From assembly GCA_020348765.1 (NCBI GenBank), contig CP070753.1, forward strand, positions 2,940,024-2,948,359: a DNA stretch of 8,336 nt. Direction: 5' to 3'. Both the position numbers and the translations under genes were made by a program. Below are positions 1 to 6,227 of the stretch, one piece after another. Origin of the DNA: Burkholderiales bacterium. GTDB lineage: Bacteria > Pseudomonadota > Gammaproteobacteria > Burkholderiales > Burkholderiaceae_E. Numbering within the stretch: the stretch's first letter is position 1; every line of letters begins with the position of its first letter. The notes under the pieces were generated by a model. That model was given only the letters and a program-made list of their open reading frames with translations. It made no database searches and was not told where the DNA came from.

Positions 1-312
1 GTCGTGCCCGCAGGCATGCATGACGCCGGCGTGACGCGAGCGGTGCGCGAACGTGTTCGCTTCCTGGATCGGCAGCGCGTCCATGTCGGCACGCAGGCCG
101 ATCGCCCGGCCCGACGAGCCCGCGCGCAGCACGCCGACGACGCCGGTGCGACCGAGGCCGCGGTGCACCTCGAGGCCGAACTGCTCGAGCCGGGAGGCCA
201 CCAGCTCGGCGGTGCGCTGCTCGGCGAAGCCCAGCTCAGGATGGGCATGGATGTCATGGCGCCAGCCGGTCATCTGCTGGGCCAGCGGCGCCAGCCTCTC
301 GATCGCGCTCAC
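1..312 (-). CDS. M20D amidohydrolase, hippurate/IAA-amino-acid hydrolase type (N-terminal part)
   Basis: The first 104 codons of a gene that leaves through the left edge; a full member would be near 380-400 aa. The GTG start at 310-312 overlaps the preceding TGA by 4 bp (GTGA), and the reading frame is open to position 1. The visible part carries the family N-terminus: WRHDIHAHPELGFAE (17-31), TGVVGVLR (56-63), LRADMDALPI (73-82) and MHACGHD (98-104), where C101 and H103 are metal ligands of the M20D group. Members include hippurate hydrolase, IAA-amino-acid hydrolases and N-acetyl-diaminopimelate deacetylase, which release an amino acid from an N-acyl conjugate in the cytoplasm. It is only distantly related to the adjacent ArgE/DapE-type enzyme, so this is not a recent duplication. 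Its position makes it the sixth metallohydrolase in the operon. Because the rest is missing I cannot judge completeness or narrow the substrate. Confidence 0.9.
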   Translation of the reverse strand, partial: MSAIERLAPLAQQMTGWRHDIHAHPELGFAEQRTAELVASRLEQFGLEVHRGLGRTGVVGVLRAGSSGRAIGLRADMDALPIQEANTFAHRSRHAGVMHACGHD

Positions 313-1586
313 TGCTTGTCCTCCAGGCCGCACCAGTCGGCGATGAACAGGGCGATGGTCTGCGTGACCCGGCGCACCGACTCGAGGTTCACGCGCTCGT
401 CGAACGCGTGGATGTTCTCGGCCTGCGGCCCGTAGACCAGCGACGGGATGTCCTCGTACAGGCCGAAGAAGCGCGCATCGGTGGTGCCGGTGCTGGCGAA
501 CTGCGGCAGCGCCTCGCCGTAGACGGCCGCGTGGCAGCGCTCGAGCGCGCGCTGCGCCCGGCTTCCCTGCGGCAGCACGTAGGCCTCGGCCTGGAAGCCG
601 TGGTAGACGATCGCCGGCGGATGTTCGGCCAGGTAGGGATCGTGGCGCGCGGCCTCGGCCACGGTCGACTCGACCTGCGCGCGCACCTCGGAGAGCTCCA
701 TGCCCGGAAAGATGCCGATCCGCATGTCGAACGTGCACCAGGCCGGCACGCTCGAGGTCCAGTCGCCCCCCTGGATGCGGCTGACCACGAAGTTGACCGG
801 GTGTTCGTGCTCGGCGAATGCCGGGTGGCCCTGGGCGTTCCATTGCTTCTCCAGCCGGTGCAGCGCCTGGATCAGCGGCCAGCAGGCCTCGATCGCGTTG
901 GCCCCGCTGCCGGCGACCGCCTCGTGCGCCGGCCGGCCGCGCACCCTGACCTGGAACCACATCACGCCGAGTTGCGCGCTGAGCATCTGGTCGTTCATCG
1001 GCTCGGGAATGATCGCGGCATCGGCGCGGTAGCCGCGCGCAAGGCATGCCAGCGCGCCGTTGCCGGTGCACTCCTCCTCGATCACCGACTGCAGGTACAC
1101 CTCGGCCGCCGGCGCCAGTCCGATGCGGCTCAGCGCATCGAGCGCGAACAGGTTGGCCGCGAGCCCGGCCTTCATGTCGCCGGCGCCGCGCCCGACCATC
1201 CAGCCGTCGCGCACCCGGGGCTCGAACGGGTGCTCGGCCCACATGTCCAGCGGCCCGGTCGGAACGACGTCGATGTGCCCGTTCAGGATCAGCGAGCGGC
1301 CCTTGCGCTGGCGCGGCCGGTGAGTGCCGACCACGTTGAACGCGTGCTCGTAGGACACGGCCACCGGGGAGAAGCCCGGCAGGTGGCGGATGTCGTCGAC
1401 CTCGATCTTCCAGCGGTCCACGGCCAGCCCGCGTTCGCGCATCGCGGCCGCCATGAAGTCCTGCGCCGGCGCCTCCTGGCAGCGCAGCGACGGGATCCGC
1501 GTGAGGTCCGCCAGAAACGCCACCTGCTGGTCGAAGCCGGCGTCGACCGCCTTCGCGATACGGTCCCGCAGCGCCTGGTCGTTCAT
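309..1586 (-). CDS. M20 family metallopeptidase/deacylase, ArgE/DapE type
   Basis: Complete 425-aa dinuclear-zinc hydrolase related to acetylornithine deacetylase and succinyl-diaminopimelate desuccinylase. Metal and catalytic residues: H104 and D106 in NGHIDVVP, D137 in GRGAGDMKAG, catalytic E170/E171 in VIEEECTGNG, E195 in IIPEP, and H393 in ENIHAFDE. The lid/dimerisation domain covers about 203-320, with H221 in RGRPAHEA, which completes the active site of the partner subunit in this family. TGTTDARF (366-373) is also typical. Both catalytic and lid domains are full length. I chose the ATG at 1584-1586 because AGGGGAG (1590-1596) lies just before it; a GTG at 1620-1622 would add 12 residues of atypical sequence with no binding site. 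It follows the aldehyde dehydrogenase by 45 bp and its stop overlaps the next gene by 4 bp. Likely activity is cleavage of an N-acyl amino acid or dipeptide-like bond. It is not necessarily ArgE or DapE, since no biosynthetic partner is nearby. Confidence 0.93.
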   Translation of the reverse strand: MNDQALRDRIAKAVDAGFDQQVAFLADLTRIPSLRCQEAPAQDFMAAAMRERGLAVDRWKIEVDDIRHLPGFSPVAVSYEHAFNVVGTHRPRQRKGRSLILNGHIDVVPTGPLDMWAEHPFEPRVRDGWMVGRGAGDMKAGLAANLFALDALSRIGLAPAAEVYLQSVIEEECTGNGALACLARGYRADAAIIPEPMNDQMLSAQLGVMWFQVRVRGRPAHEAVAGSGANAIEACWPLIQALHRLEKQWNAQGHPAFAEHEHPVNFVVSRIQGGDWTSSVPAWCTFDMRIGIFPGMELSEVRAQVESTVAEAARHDPYLAEHPPAIVYHGFQAEAYVLPQGSRAQRALERCHAAVYGEALPQFASTGTTDARFFGLYEDIPSLVYGPQAENIHAFDERVNLESVRRVTQTIALFIADWCGLEDKQ

Positions 1587-1631
1587 CAGCTCCCCTGTAG
1601 CCGCCCGGCGGCCGCCCTGCACAGCGCCAGC

Positions 1632-3140
1632 TTACACGTCGAAGCGTATGCCCTGCGCCAGCGGCAGATCCCGGGAGTAGTTGACGGTATTCGTCGCCCG
1701 CCGCATGTAGCGCTTCCACGCGTCGGAGCCGGACTCGCGGCCGCCTCCGGTGTCCTTCTCGCCACCGAACGCGCCGCCGATCTCGGCGCCGCTGGGGCCG
1801 ATGTTGACATTGACGATACCGCAGTCGCTGCCGGCGGCCGACATGAACGCCTCGGCCTCCCGGACGTCGTTGGTGAAGATGCAGGACGACAGGCCCTGGG
1901 AGACGTCGTTGTGCATCGCGACCGCCTCGTCGAACTCGCGGTAGCGCATCACGTACAGGATCGGTGCGAAGGTCTCCTCGCGCACCGTCTCGGTCTGGGA
2001 CGGCATCTCGACCAGCGCCGGCTCCACGTAGTACGCATCCGGATACCGGTCGGCCATCACGCGCGCCCCGCCGAAGATCGTGCCGCCCTCCGAGGCGGCG
2101 CGCTGCAGCGCGTCGCGCATCCGGGAGTAGGCGCCGCGGTCGATCAGCGGCCCGACCAGCACGCCCTGATCCTCCAGCGGGTTGCCGATCCGCACGCCGC
2201 CGTAGGAACGCTTCAGGCGCGCGACCAGCTCGTCGCACACGCGCTCGTGCGCGATCACGCGCCGCAGGGACGTGCAGCGCTGCCCGGCGGTGCCGACGGC
2301 CGAGAACAGGGCCGCGCGCACCGTGAGCTCGAGGTCGGCCGAGGGCGCGACGATCATCGCGTTGTTGCCGCCCAGTTCGAGCAGCGTCTGGCCCAGCCGC
2401 GCGGCGACCCGCGGCGCGACTTCGCGACCCATGCGGCAGCTGCCCGTTGCGCTGACCAGCGGCACGCCGGGATCGTCGACCAGCCGCTCGCCGACCGACT
2501 TGTCGCCCACGACCACCTGCAGCAGATCGGCCGGCGCATCACCGAAGGCCGCCAGCGCGTCTTCGAACAGCCGGCGGCAGGCCAGAGCCGTGATCGGGGT
2601 CTTCTCGGACGGCTTCCAGATCACGGAATCGCCGCAGACCACCGCCAGTGCGAAGTTCCAGGACCAGACCGCGACCGGGAAGTTGAAGGCCGATATGACC
2701 GCGACCGGGCCGAGCGGATGCCAGGTTTCCATCATCCGATGCCCCGGCCGCTCGGAGGCGATCGTCAGGCCGTAGAGCTGTCGCGACAGGCCGAGCGCGA
2801 AGTCGCAGATGTCGATCATCTCCTGGACTTCGCCGCGCCCTTCCTCGCGGATCTTCCCGGCCTCCAGGGTCACCAGCCGGCCGAGCGCGTCCTTGTTGCG
2901 TCGCATCTGCTCGCCGAACAGGCGGATCAGCTCCCCGCGACGCGGTGCGGGCACGCTGCGCCACGCGAGGTGCGCCGCGCGCGCGCGATCGACGACCGCG
3001 TCGATCTGCTCGACCGGCGTGCAAGCGACGCGCCCGATGACCGCGCCGTCGATCGGTGTGCGCACTTCGAGGTCCCCACCCTTCAATCCGGCCGGGTCGA
3101 GGCCCAGGGAAGTCAGGATTCCGTCGACTCCTTGCTTCAT
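1632..3140 (-). CDS. ALDH7/antiquitin-family aldehyde dehydrogenase (AmaB-like)
   Basis: Complete 502-aa NAD(P)-dependent aldehyde dehydrogenase. Catalytic Cys289 is in GTAGQRCTS, general-base Glu255 in LELGGNN, Asn153 in FNFP, cofactor-binding Lys176 in WKPS and Glu389 in EETFAP. The C-terminal run GAEIGGAFGGEK, then GGGRESGSDAWKRYMRR, and the ending DLPLAQGI are hallmarks of ALDH7 (human antiquitin, bacterial AmaB). In this family Arg288 beside the catalytic Cys and a Glu in GEVQEMIDICDF (about 103-114) are associated with recognising the carboxylate and amine of alpha-aminoadipic semialdehyde. The known reaction is oxidation of that semialdehyde, or its cyclic form piperideine-6-carboxylate, to aminoadipate in lysine breakdown. 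Here no other lysine-catabolic gene is present, so a related amino-semialdehyde released from an acylated precursor is equally possible. The ATG has AAAGGAG 9 nt upstream. Family assignment is very secure; substrate is moderate to low. Confidence 0.95.
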   Translation of the reverse strand: MKQGVDGILTSLGLDPAGLKGGDLEVRTPIDGAVIGRVACTPVEQIDAVVDRARAAHLAWRSVPAPRRGELIRLFGEQMRRNKDALGRLVTLEAGKIREEGRGEVQEMIDICDFALGLSRQLYGLTIASERPGHRMMETWHPLGPVAVISAFNFPVAVWSWNFALAVVCGDSVIWKPSEKTPITALACRRLFEDALAAFGDAPADLLQVVVGDKSVGERLVDDPGVPLVSATGSCRMGREVAPRVAARLGQTLLELGGNNAMIVAPSADLELTVRAALFSAVGTAGQRCTSLRRVIAHERVCDELVARLKRSYGGVRIGNPLEDQGVLVGPLIDRGAYSRMRDALQRAASEGGTIFGGARVMADRYPDAYYVEPALVEMPSQTETVREETFAPILYVMRYREFDEAVAMHNDVSQGLSSCIFTNDVREAEAFMSAAGSDCGIVNVNIGPSGAEIGGAFGGEKDTGGGRESGSDAWKRYMRRATNTVNYSRDLPLAQGIRFDV

Positions 3141-3159
3141 GCCGCGCTGCTCCTTTGCC

Positions 3160-4155
3160 TCAGCGATCCTCGACGATGTGCATGACCTCGGACACGATGT
3201 CGCCGGAATAGACCGGCATGTACCGCCGGCGTATCGATCCGATCCAGCCGTCGTCGATCGGCGAGGTCACGGTCTCGACCACGTCGCCGTACAGATCGAC
3301 CACCTGCCCGAGCGCCTGCCCCTTGCGCACCACGTCGCCGGCCGCCACGGCCGGCAGGAACAGGCCGCCGCCGTCGGTGTAGACGAGCTCGGCGGTGTCC
3401 ATGTGCCGGTATCTGGGATGCGTCGGCGGCGCGCCCGGAACGATGCCCATCGCCTGTGCCACGCCGCGAATGGCCGTGACGAAGCTGTCGATGTGCTCCT
3501 CGGGCACCTGCGCCGCGCCGCCGCATTCCACGATCAGTCCCGGCACCCCGCGCGAGGTCATGTGCGTGAACATCGCCCCGCTCAGCCAGGCATCCTTCGA
3601 ACCCCAGACGTCCGGGGACCCGGCGCTTCGCGCCAGGCGCGCGGCCTGTCTCGACGTCTCGGAGCCGTCGTCCCGGTACAGCGCGTAATAGGGCACGTGC
3701 GAGCGGTCGCCGCCCGAGTGCAGGTCGAGTACCGCGTCGGCGACCTTGTGCGCCGTCCTCATCAGGAGGTCCGCGGCCTGATAGGAGTGCCCCGCATTGC
3801 GCGCACCCGGGAACACCCGGTTCAGGTTCTCGCCGTCGAGCGGCGTGCTGCGCGAGTACAGGCGGAATGCGTTCGGGTTGGCCAGCATCACGCCGACGAT
3901 CGCGCCGGACAGCTGCGACAGGTCGAGCCCCTTCAGGAACCTGACGATGCCCAGCGGCCCCCCGACCTCGGTGCCGTGCACGCAACCCTGCACCCACAGC
4001 ACCGGCCCCTGCCTGCGCCCGGCGGCGATCATCACCGGCGAGACGATCGGTGCATCGGGGAAGTCGCCGAGGCGCAGTTCGCCGCGTACCACCTGGCCCT
4101 TCGCGGCGCGCGCGGTGCCGACCCGCAGGCCCTCGATCCTTCGCTGTCGACTCAT
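3160..4155 (-). CDS. Succinylglutamate desuccinylase/aspartoacylase family deacylase (copy 4)
   Basis: Complete 331-aa zinc-dependent deacylase and the closest relative of copy 3, from which it differs by a constant three-residue offset through the whole catalytic domain. Zinc ligands are H60 and E63 (GCVHGTEVGG) and H146 (LDLHSGGD), the N-R pair is 112-113 (LDGENLNRVFPG), and catalytic E210 is in VECGG. Roughly half the residues match copy 3 by eye. The C-terminal domain at about 252-331 carries GGLFLPAVAAGDVVRKGQALGQV and RRYMPVYSGDIVSEVMHIV. The ATG follows the copy 3 stop by 16 bp with only a weak purine run (GCGGGG) before it, so translation may depend on the upstream gene. The next gene, an aldehyde dehydrogenase, starts 19 bp after its stop. 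Role: probable hydrolysis of an N-acyl or amide bond in the cytoplasm as part of the same catabolic route. Which of the four paralogues acts on which substrate cannot be told from sequence. Confidence 0.92.
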   Translation of the reverse strand: MSRQRRIEGLRVGTARAAKGQVVRGELRLGDFPDAPIVSPVMIAAGRRQGPVLWVQGCVHGTEVGGPLGIVRFLKGLDLSQLSGAIVGVMLANPNAFRLYSRSTPLDGENLNRVFPGARNAGHSYQAADLLMRTAHKVADAVLDLHSGGDRSHVPYYALYRDDGSETSRQAARLARSAGSPDVWGSKDAWLSGAMFTHMTSRGVPGLIVECGGAAQVPEEHIDSFVTAIRGVAQAMGIVPGAPPTHPRYRHMDTAELVYTDGGGLFLPAVAAGDVVRKGQALGQVVDLYGDVVETVTSPIDDGWIGSIRRRYMPVYSGDIVSEVMHIVEDR

Positions 4156-4171
4156 CGCAGACCCCGCCCGT

Positions 4172-5155
4172 TCATGGCTGCACCACCTTGACGCACTCGG
4201 CCACCATCGCCCCGGAGTAGACCGGCAGATACGGTCGCGCCAGCGCAGCCAGGTACGCCGGCCCGTTGGGCGACCTGATCTGCTCGATCACCCGGCCGTG
4301 CGGATCCATGATCCTGGCGATCACGGTGCCCTTGTCCACGATCGCCCCCACGCCCACCGCCGGAACGAAGTAACCGCCCTTGCGGTTGAACACCAGCAGG
4401 CACCGGGTCATCTCGCGCGGTGCCTTTCGCCTGCGGGCCGGGCCCGGTACGATCCCCATCTGCCTGGCCACGCCCTCGATCGCGTCTGCGAAGATGTCGA
4501 CCTCGGACTCGGGCAGCGAGCCGCCGCCGCCGCACTCGACGATCACCGACGGAATGCCCCGCCGGGTCGCGTTGGCGAGCATCGTCCCCTCGAGCCAGGT
4601 GTCGCTCGATCGCCAGAGATCCTTCGCGCCGGTCGCCAGCGCCAGTTCGCGGGAGCGTTTCGACGCCTCGGACCGATCGTCCCAGTACAGCGCATAGAAC
4701 GGCACGACCGCCTGGTCGCCGCCGGAATGCAGATCCATCACCGCGTCGGCCACCGCGCAGGCCGTTTCCATCAGCACCGACGCCTGCCGGCGCGAATGGC
4801 CGCCGGCTGCGTTGCCCGGGAACAGTCGGTTCATGTTCTCGCCGTCGAACGGCGTGTTGCGCGAATAGCCGCGGAACGCGGACGGGTTGGCAGCCATGAT
4901 TCCGACGATCGTGCCGCGCATCGATGCCAGGTCCAGCCGCCTGAACAGCTTCAGCAGCCCCATCGCTCCGCCGGTCTCGGTGCCGTGGATCGCGGCCTGC
5001 ACCCACAGCGTCGGCCCGTCCGTCGCGCCGCAGGCGATGTTGACCGGCGTGGTGATCGGTCCGTCCGGATAGCGCCCGAGCGCCAGCGTTCCAGTGGTCC
5101 AGCGGCCACGCGCGGCCTTCGCCGTGCCCACGACGGTCGCTCTGCGCTTGCTCAT
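4172..5155 (-). CDS. Succinylglutamate desuccinylase/aspartoacylase family deacylase (copy 3)
   Basis: Complete 327-aa member of the same zinc-deacylase family, but of a second subfamily shared with copy 4. Zinc ligands are H57 and E60 in AAIHGTETGG and H143 in MDLHSGGD; the N-R pair is 109-110 in FDGENMNRLFPG, and the likely catalytic glutamate is E207 in VECGG. The C-terminal beta domain is at about 250-327 (GGYFVPAVGVGAIVDKGTVIA, then LPVYSGAMVAECVKVV). The open frame extends much further upstream, but that part overlaps copy 2 in another frame and lacks family sequence. The ATG at 5153-5155 overlaps the copy 2 stop by 4 bp and has GGAGG (5166-5170) 10 nt before it, inside the end of copy 2. 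Compared with copies 1 and 2 it has DLHSGGD in place of DFHTA, and a YSRNTPFDGEN loop in place of KNQRMSPFE. It lies 16 bp before copy 4. The precise substrate is unknown. Confidence 0.92.
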   Translation of the reverse strand: MSKRRATVVGTAKAARGRWTTGTLALGRYPDGPITTPVNIACGATDGPTLWVQAAIHGTETGGAMGLLKLFRRLDLASMRGTIVGIMAANPSAFRGYSRNTPFDGENMNRLFPGNAAGGHSRRQASVLMETACAVADAVMDLHSGGDQAVVPFYALYWDDRSEASKRSRELALATGAKDLWRSSDTWLEGTMLANATRRGIPSVIVECGGGGSLPESEVDIFADAIEGVARQMGIVPGPARRRKAPREMTRCLLVFNRKGGYFVPAVGVGAIVDKGTVIARIMDPHGRVIEQIRSPNGPAYLAALARPYLPVYSGAMVAECVKVVQP

Positions 5156-6132
5156 GATTCCCGCGCCTCCAGTCCGATGTGCACGAGCGTCTCGCCGTTG
5201 CCCATCAGCGGTCCCGGGTGGATCGCCAGCACCGTGCCGGCGTGCGGGCTCAGGGCTTCGCCGGTCGGGGCGCCGTAGACGTCGAAGTAGTGTCCGAGCA
5301 CGGTCCCTTCGTCGAGCGTGTCGCCGCACCTGACGCTCGGCTGGAACAGCCCCCCGCGCGGCGCGGTCACCCAGGCGAAGCGCGCGAAGTTCGCGATCTT
5401 GCCGTAGGACCGGACCTCGCCGGACAGGATGCCGAGGTGGCGCATCACGTTGCGCAGCCGTTCCGCCGCGTCGACGACCGTTGCGCGCGCGAAAGCGGGT
5501 CCCTTGCCCCCGGCTTCGACGATGAAGCCCGGAATGCCGTCCTTCGCCGCCGCCATCATCGCCGATCCGCCGAGGATGTCGGGCGCAGCCGCCAGCGTGC
5601 TGTGGAATCCGAACGCGCGGGCGATCGCCTCGCCCGCCGCACCGACCTCGCCCGGGAAGGCCGCGTACAGGGCCCAGCGCACGTCGGGCGTCATCGCGGT
5701 GTGGAAGTCGACCAGGCAATCGGCGTACTGCTTCAGATGCCTGTAGACGTGGAACGCGATCTGCTGGGTGAGCGAGCCGTCCTGCTGGCCGGGGAAGCAG
5801 CGATTCAGATCCCCGCCGCCGTACAGCTCGAACGGGCTCATGCGCTGGTTCTTGTGAAAGGCACTGACGTTGAGCACCGGCAGCGCGACGACGCTGCCGG
5901 CCATCTCGTCCGGTGCCAGCGCGCGCAGCAGCTCGTGGATGATGAAGGTGCCGCAATATTCGTTGCCGTGCACACAGCCGTGCAGCCAGAGCGTCTTTCC
6001 GGGCCTGGAGCCGCGCACGATGACGACCGGGATCTCCATCGGAGTCCCGTCCGGGAAATCGGCGACCTTGAGCCGGCCCCTGACGGTCCCCGGCTCACGA
6101 CTGAGCGCCGTGCCGATGCTGATTTCTTCCAC
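5152..6132 (-). CDS. Succinylglutamate desuccinylase/aspartoacylase family deacylase (copy 2)
   Basis: Complete 326-aa paralogue of the gene just upstream, starting with GTG. All family landmarks are present: zinc ligands H55 and E58 (HGCVHGNE) and H144 (VDFHTAM), the N-R pair 110-111 (GGGDLNRCFPG) and catalytic E206 (VEAGG). The C-terminal beta domain runs from about 245 to 326 (GLFQPSVRCGDTLDEGTVLG, ending GETLVHIGL). It aligns with copy 1 residue for residue with no gap; my hand count gives about 59% identity, and residues 51-60 are identical. Differences cluster in surface helices and at positions 101-104, just before GGGDLN, so the two may prefer different acyl chains or amines. The stop overlaps the next start by 4 bp (ATGA), indicating translational coupling with copy 3. 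It follows copy 1 after a 95-bp repeat-containing gap. The reaction is inferred to be cytoplasmic deacylation of an N-acyl amino compound; the substrate is unknown. Confidence 0.92.
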   Translation of the reverse strand: MEEISIGTALSREPGTVRGRLKVADFPDGTPMEIPVVIVRGSRPGKTLWLHGCVHGNEYCGTFIIHELLRALAPDEMAGSVVALPVLNVSAFHKNQRMSPFELYGGGDLNRCFPGQQDGSLTQQIAFHVYRHLKQYADCLVDFHTAMTPDVRWALYAAFPGEVGAAGEAIARAFGFHSTLAAAPDILGGSAMMAAAKDGIPGFIVEAGGKGPAFARATVVDAAERLRNVMRHLGILSGEVRSYGKIANFARFAWVTAPRGGLFQPSVRCGDTLDEGTVLGHYFDVYGAPTGEALSPHAGTVLAIHPGPLMGNGETLVHIGLEARES

Positions 6133-6227
6133 GATCCTCGTCCCCCTTCCTGGTCCCGGATTGCGGTCCCGGACCTGTCGTCGCCGATGCCCGTGAAGCG
6201 CTCGGTCGCCCGCGGGCCGCCGGCGGT
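6133..6227 (-). other. 95-bp intergenic gap with palindromes and a direct repeat
   Basis: This is the largest gap in the operon. Just after the stop of copy 1 there are two abutting 10-bp perfect palindromes, gcccgcgggc at 6208-6217 and ccgccggcgg at 6217-6226. Nearer the next gene, ggtcccgga occurs twice, at 6152-6160 and 6165-6173, and the second copy extends into ggtcccggacc, itself a near-palindrome. There is no T-run, so a classical terminator is unlikely. Possible roles are an mRNA processing or stabilising structure or a protein-binding site. Chance is a real alternative in such GC-rich DNA. I see no convincing -35/-10 promoter here. Confidence 0.35.
6135..6148 (-). promoter_or_regulatory. 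Ribosome binding region supporting a GTG start
   Basis: On the minus strand AAGGGGGA (6141-6148) ends 8 nt before the GTG at 6130-6132, with a second purine run GAGGA (6135-6139) only 2 nt before it. No other in-frame ATG or GTG exists between the previous stop and this codon, so the GTG is the only credible start. Confidence 0.65.

Noticed and set aside
1587..1622. Longer start (GTG at 1622) for the ArgE/DapE-type gene
   Set aside because: No ribosome binding site precedes it, and the added residues (GGRRAATGEL) look like read-through of the leader; the ATG at 1586 has AGGGGAG just upstream.
408..3185. 925-codon open frame on the plus strand
   Set aside because: It lies opposite the M20 deacylase and aldehyde dehydrogenase, both with full family motifs. 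Its translation is rich in R, A, H, D and G with no recognisable domain, as expected for an antisense frame in GC-rich DNA.
2809..5278. Plus-strand open frames of 460 and 493 codons (2809-4191 and 3797-5278)
   Set aside because: They are opposite copies 3 and 4 and the start of the dehydrogenase, overlap each other, and have shadow-frame composition.
4172..5956. 594-codon minus-strand open frame
   Set aside because: The first 267 codons are an out-of-frame reading of copy 2; family sequence begins at the ATG at 5155.
6208..6226. Intrinsic terminator after copy 1
   Set aside because: The palindromes are short and abutting, and no T-run follows in the direction of transcription.
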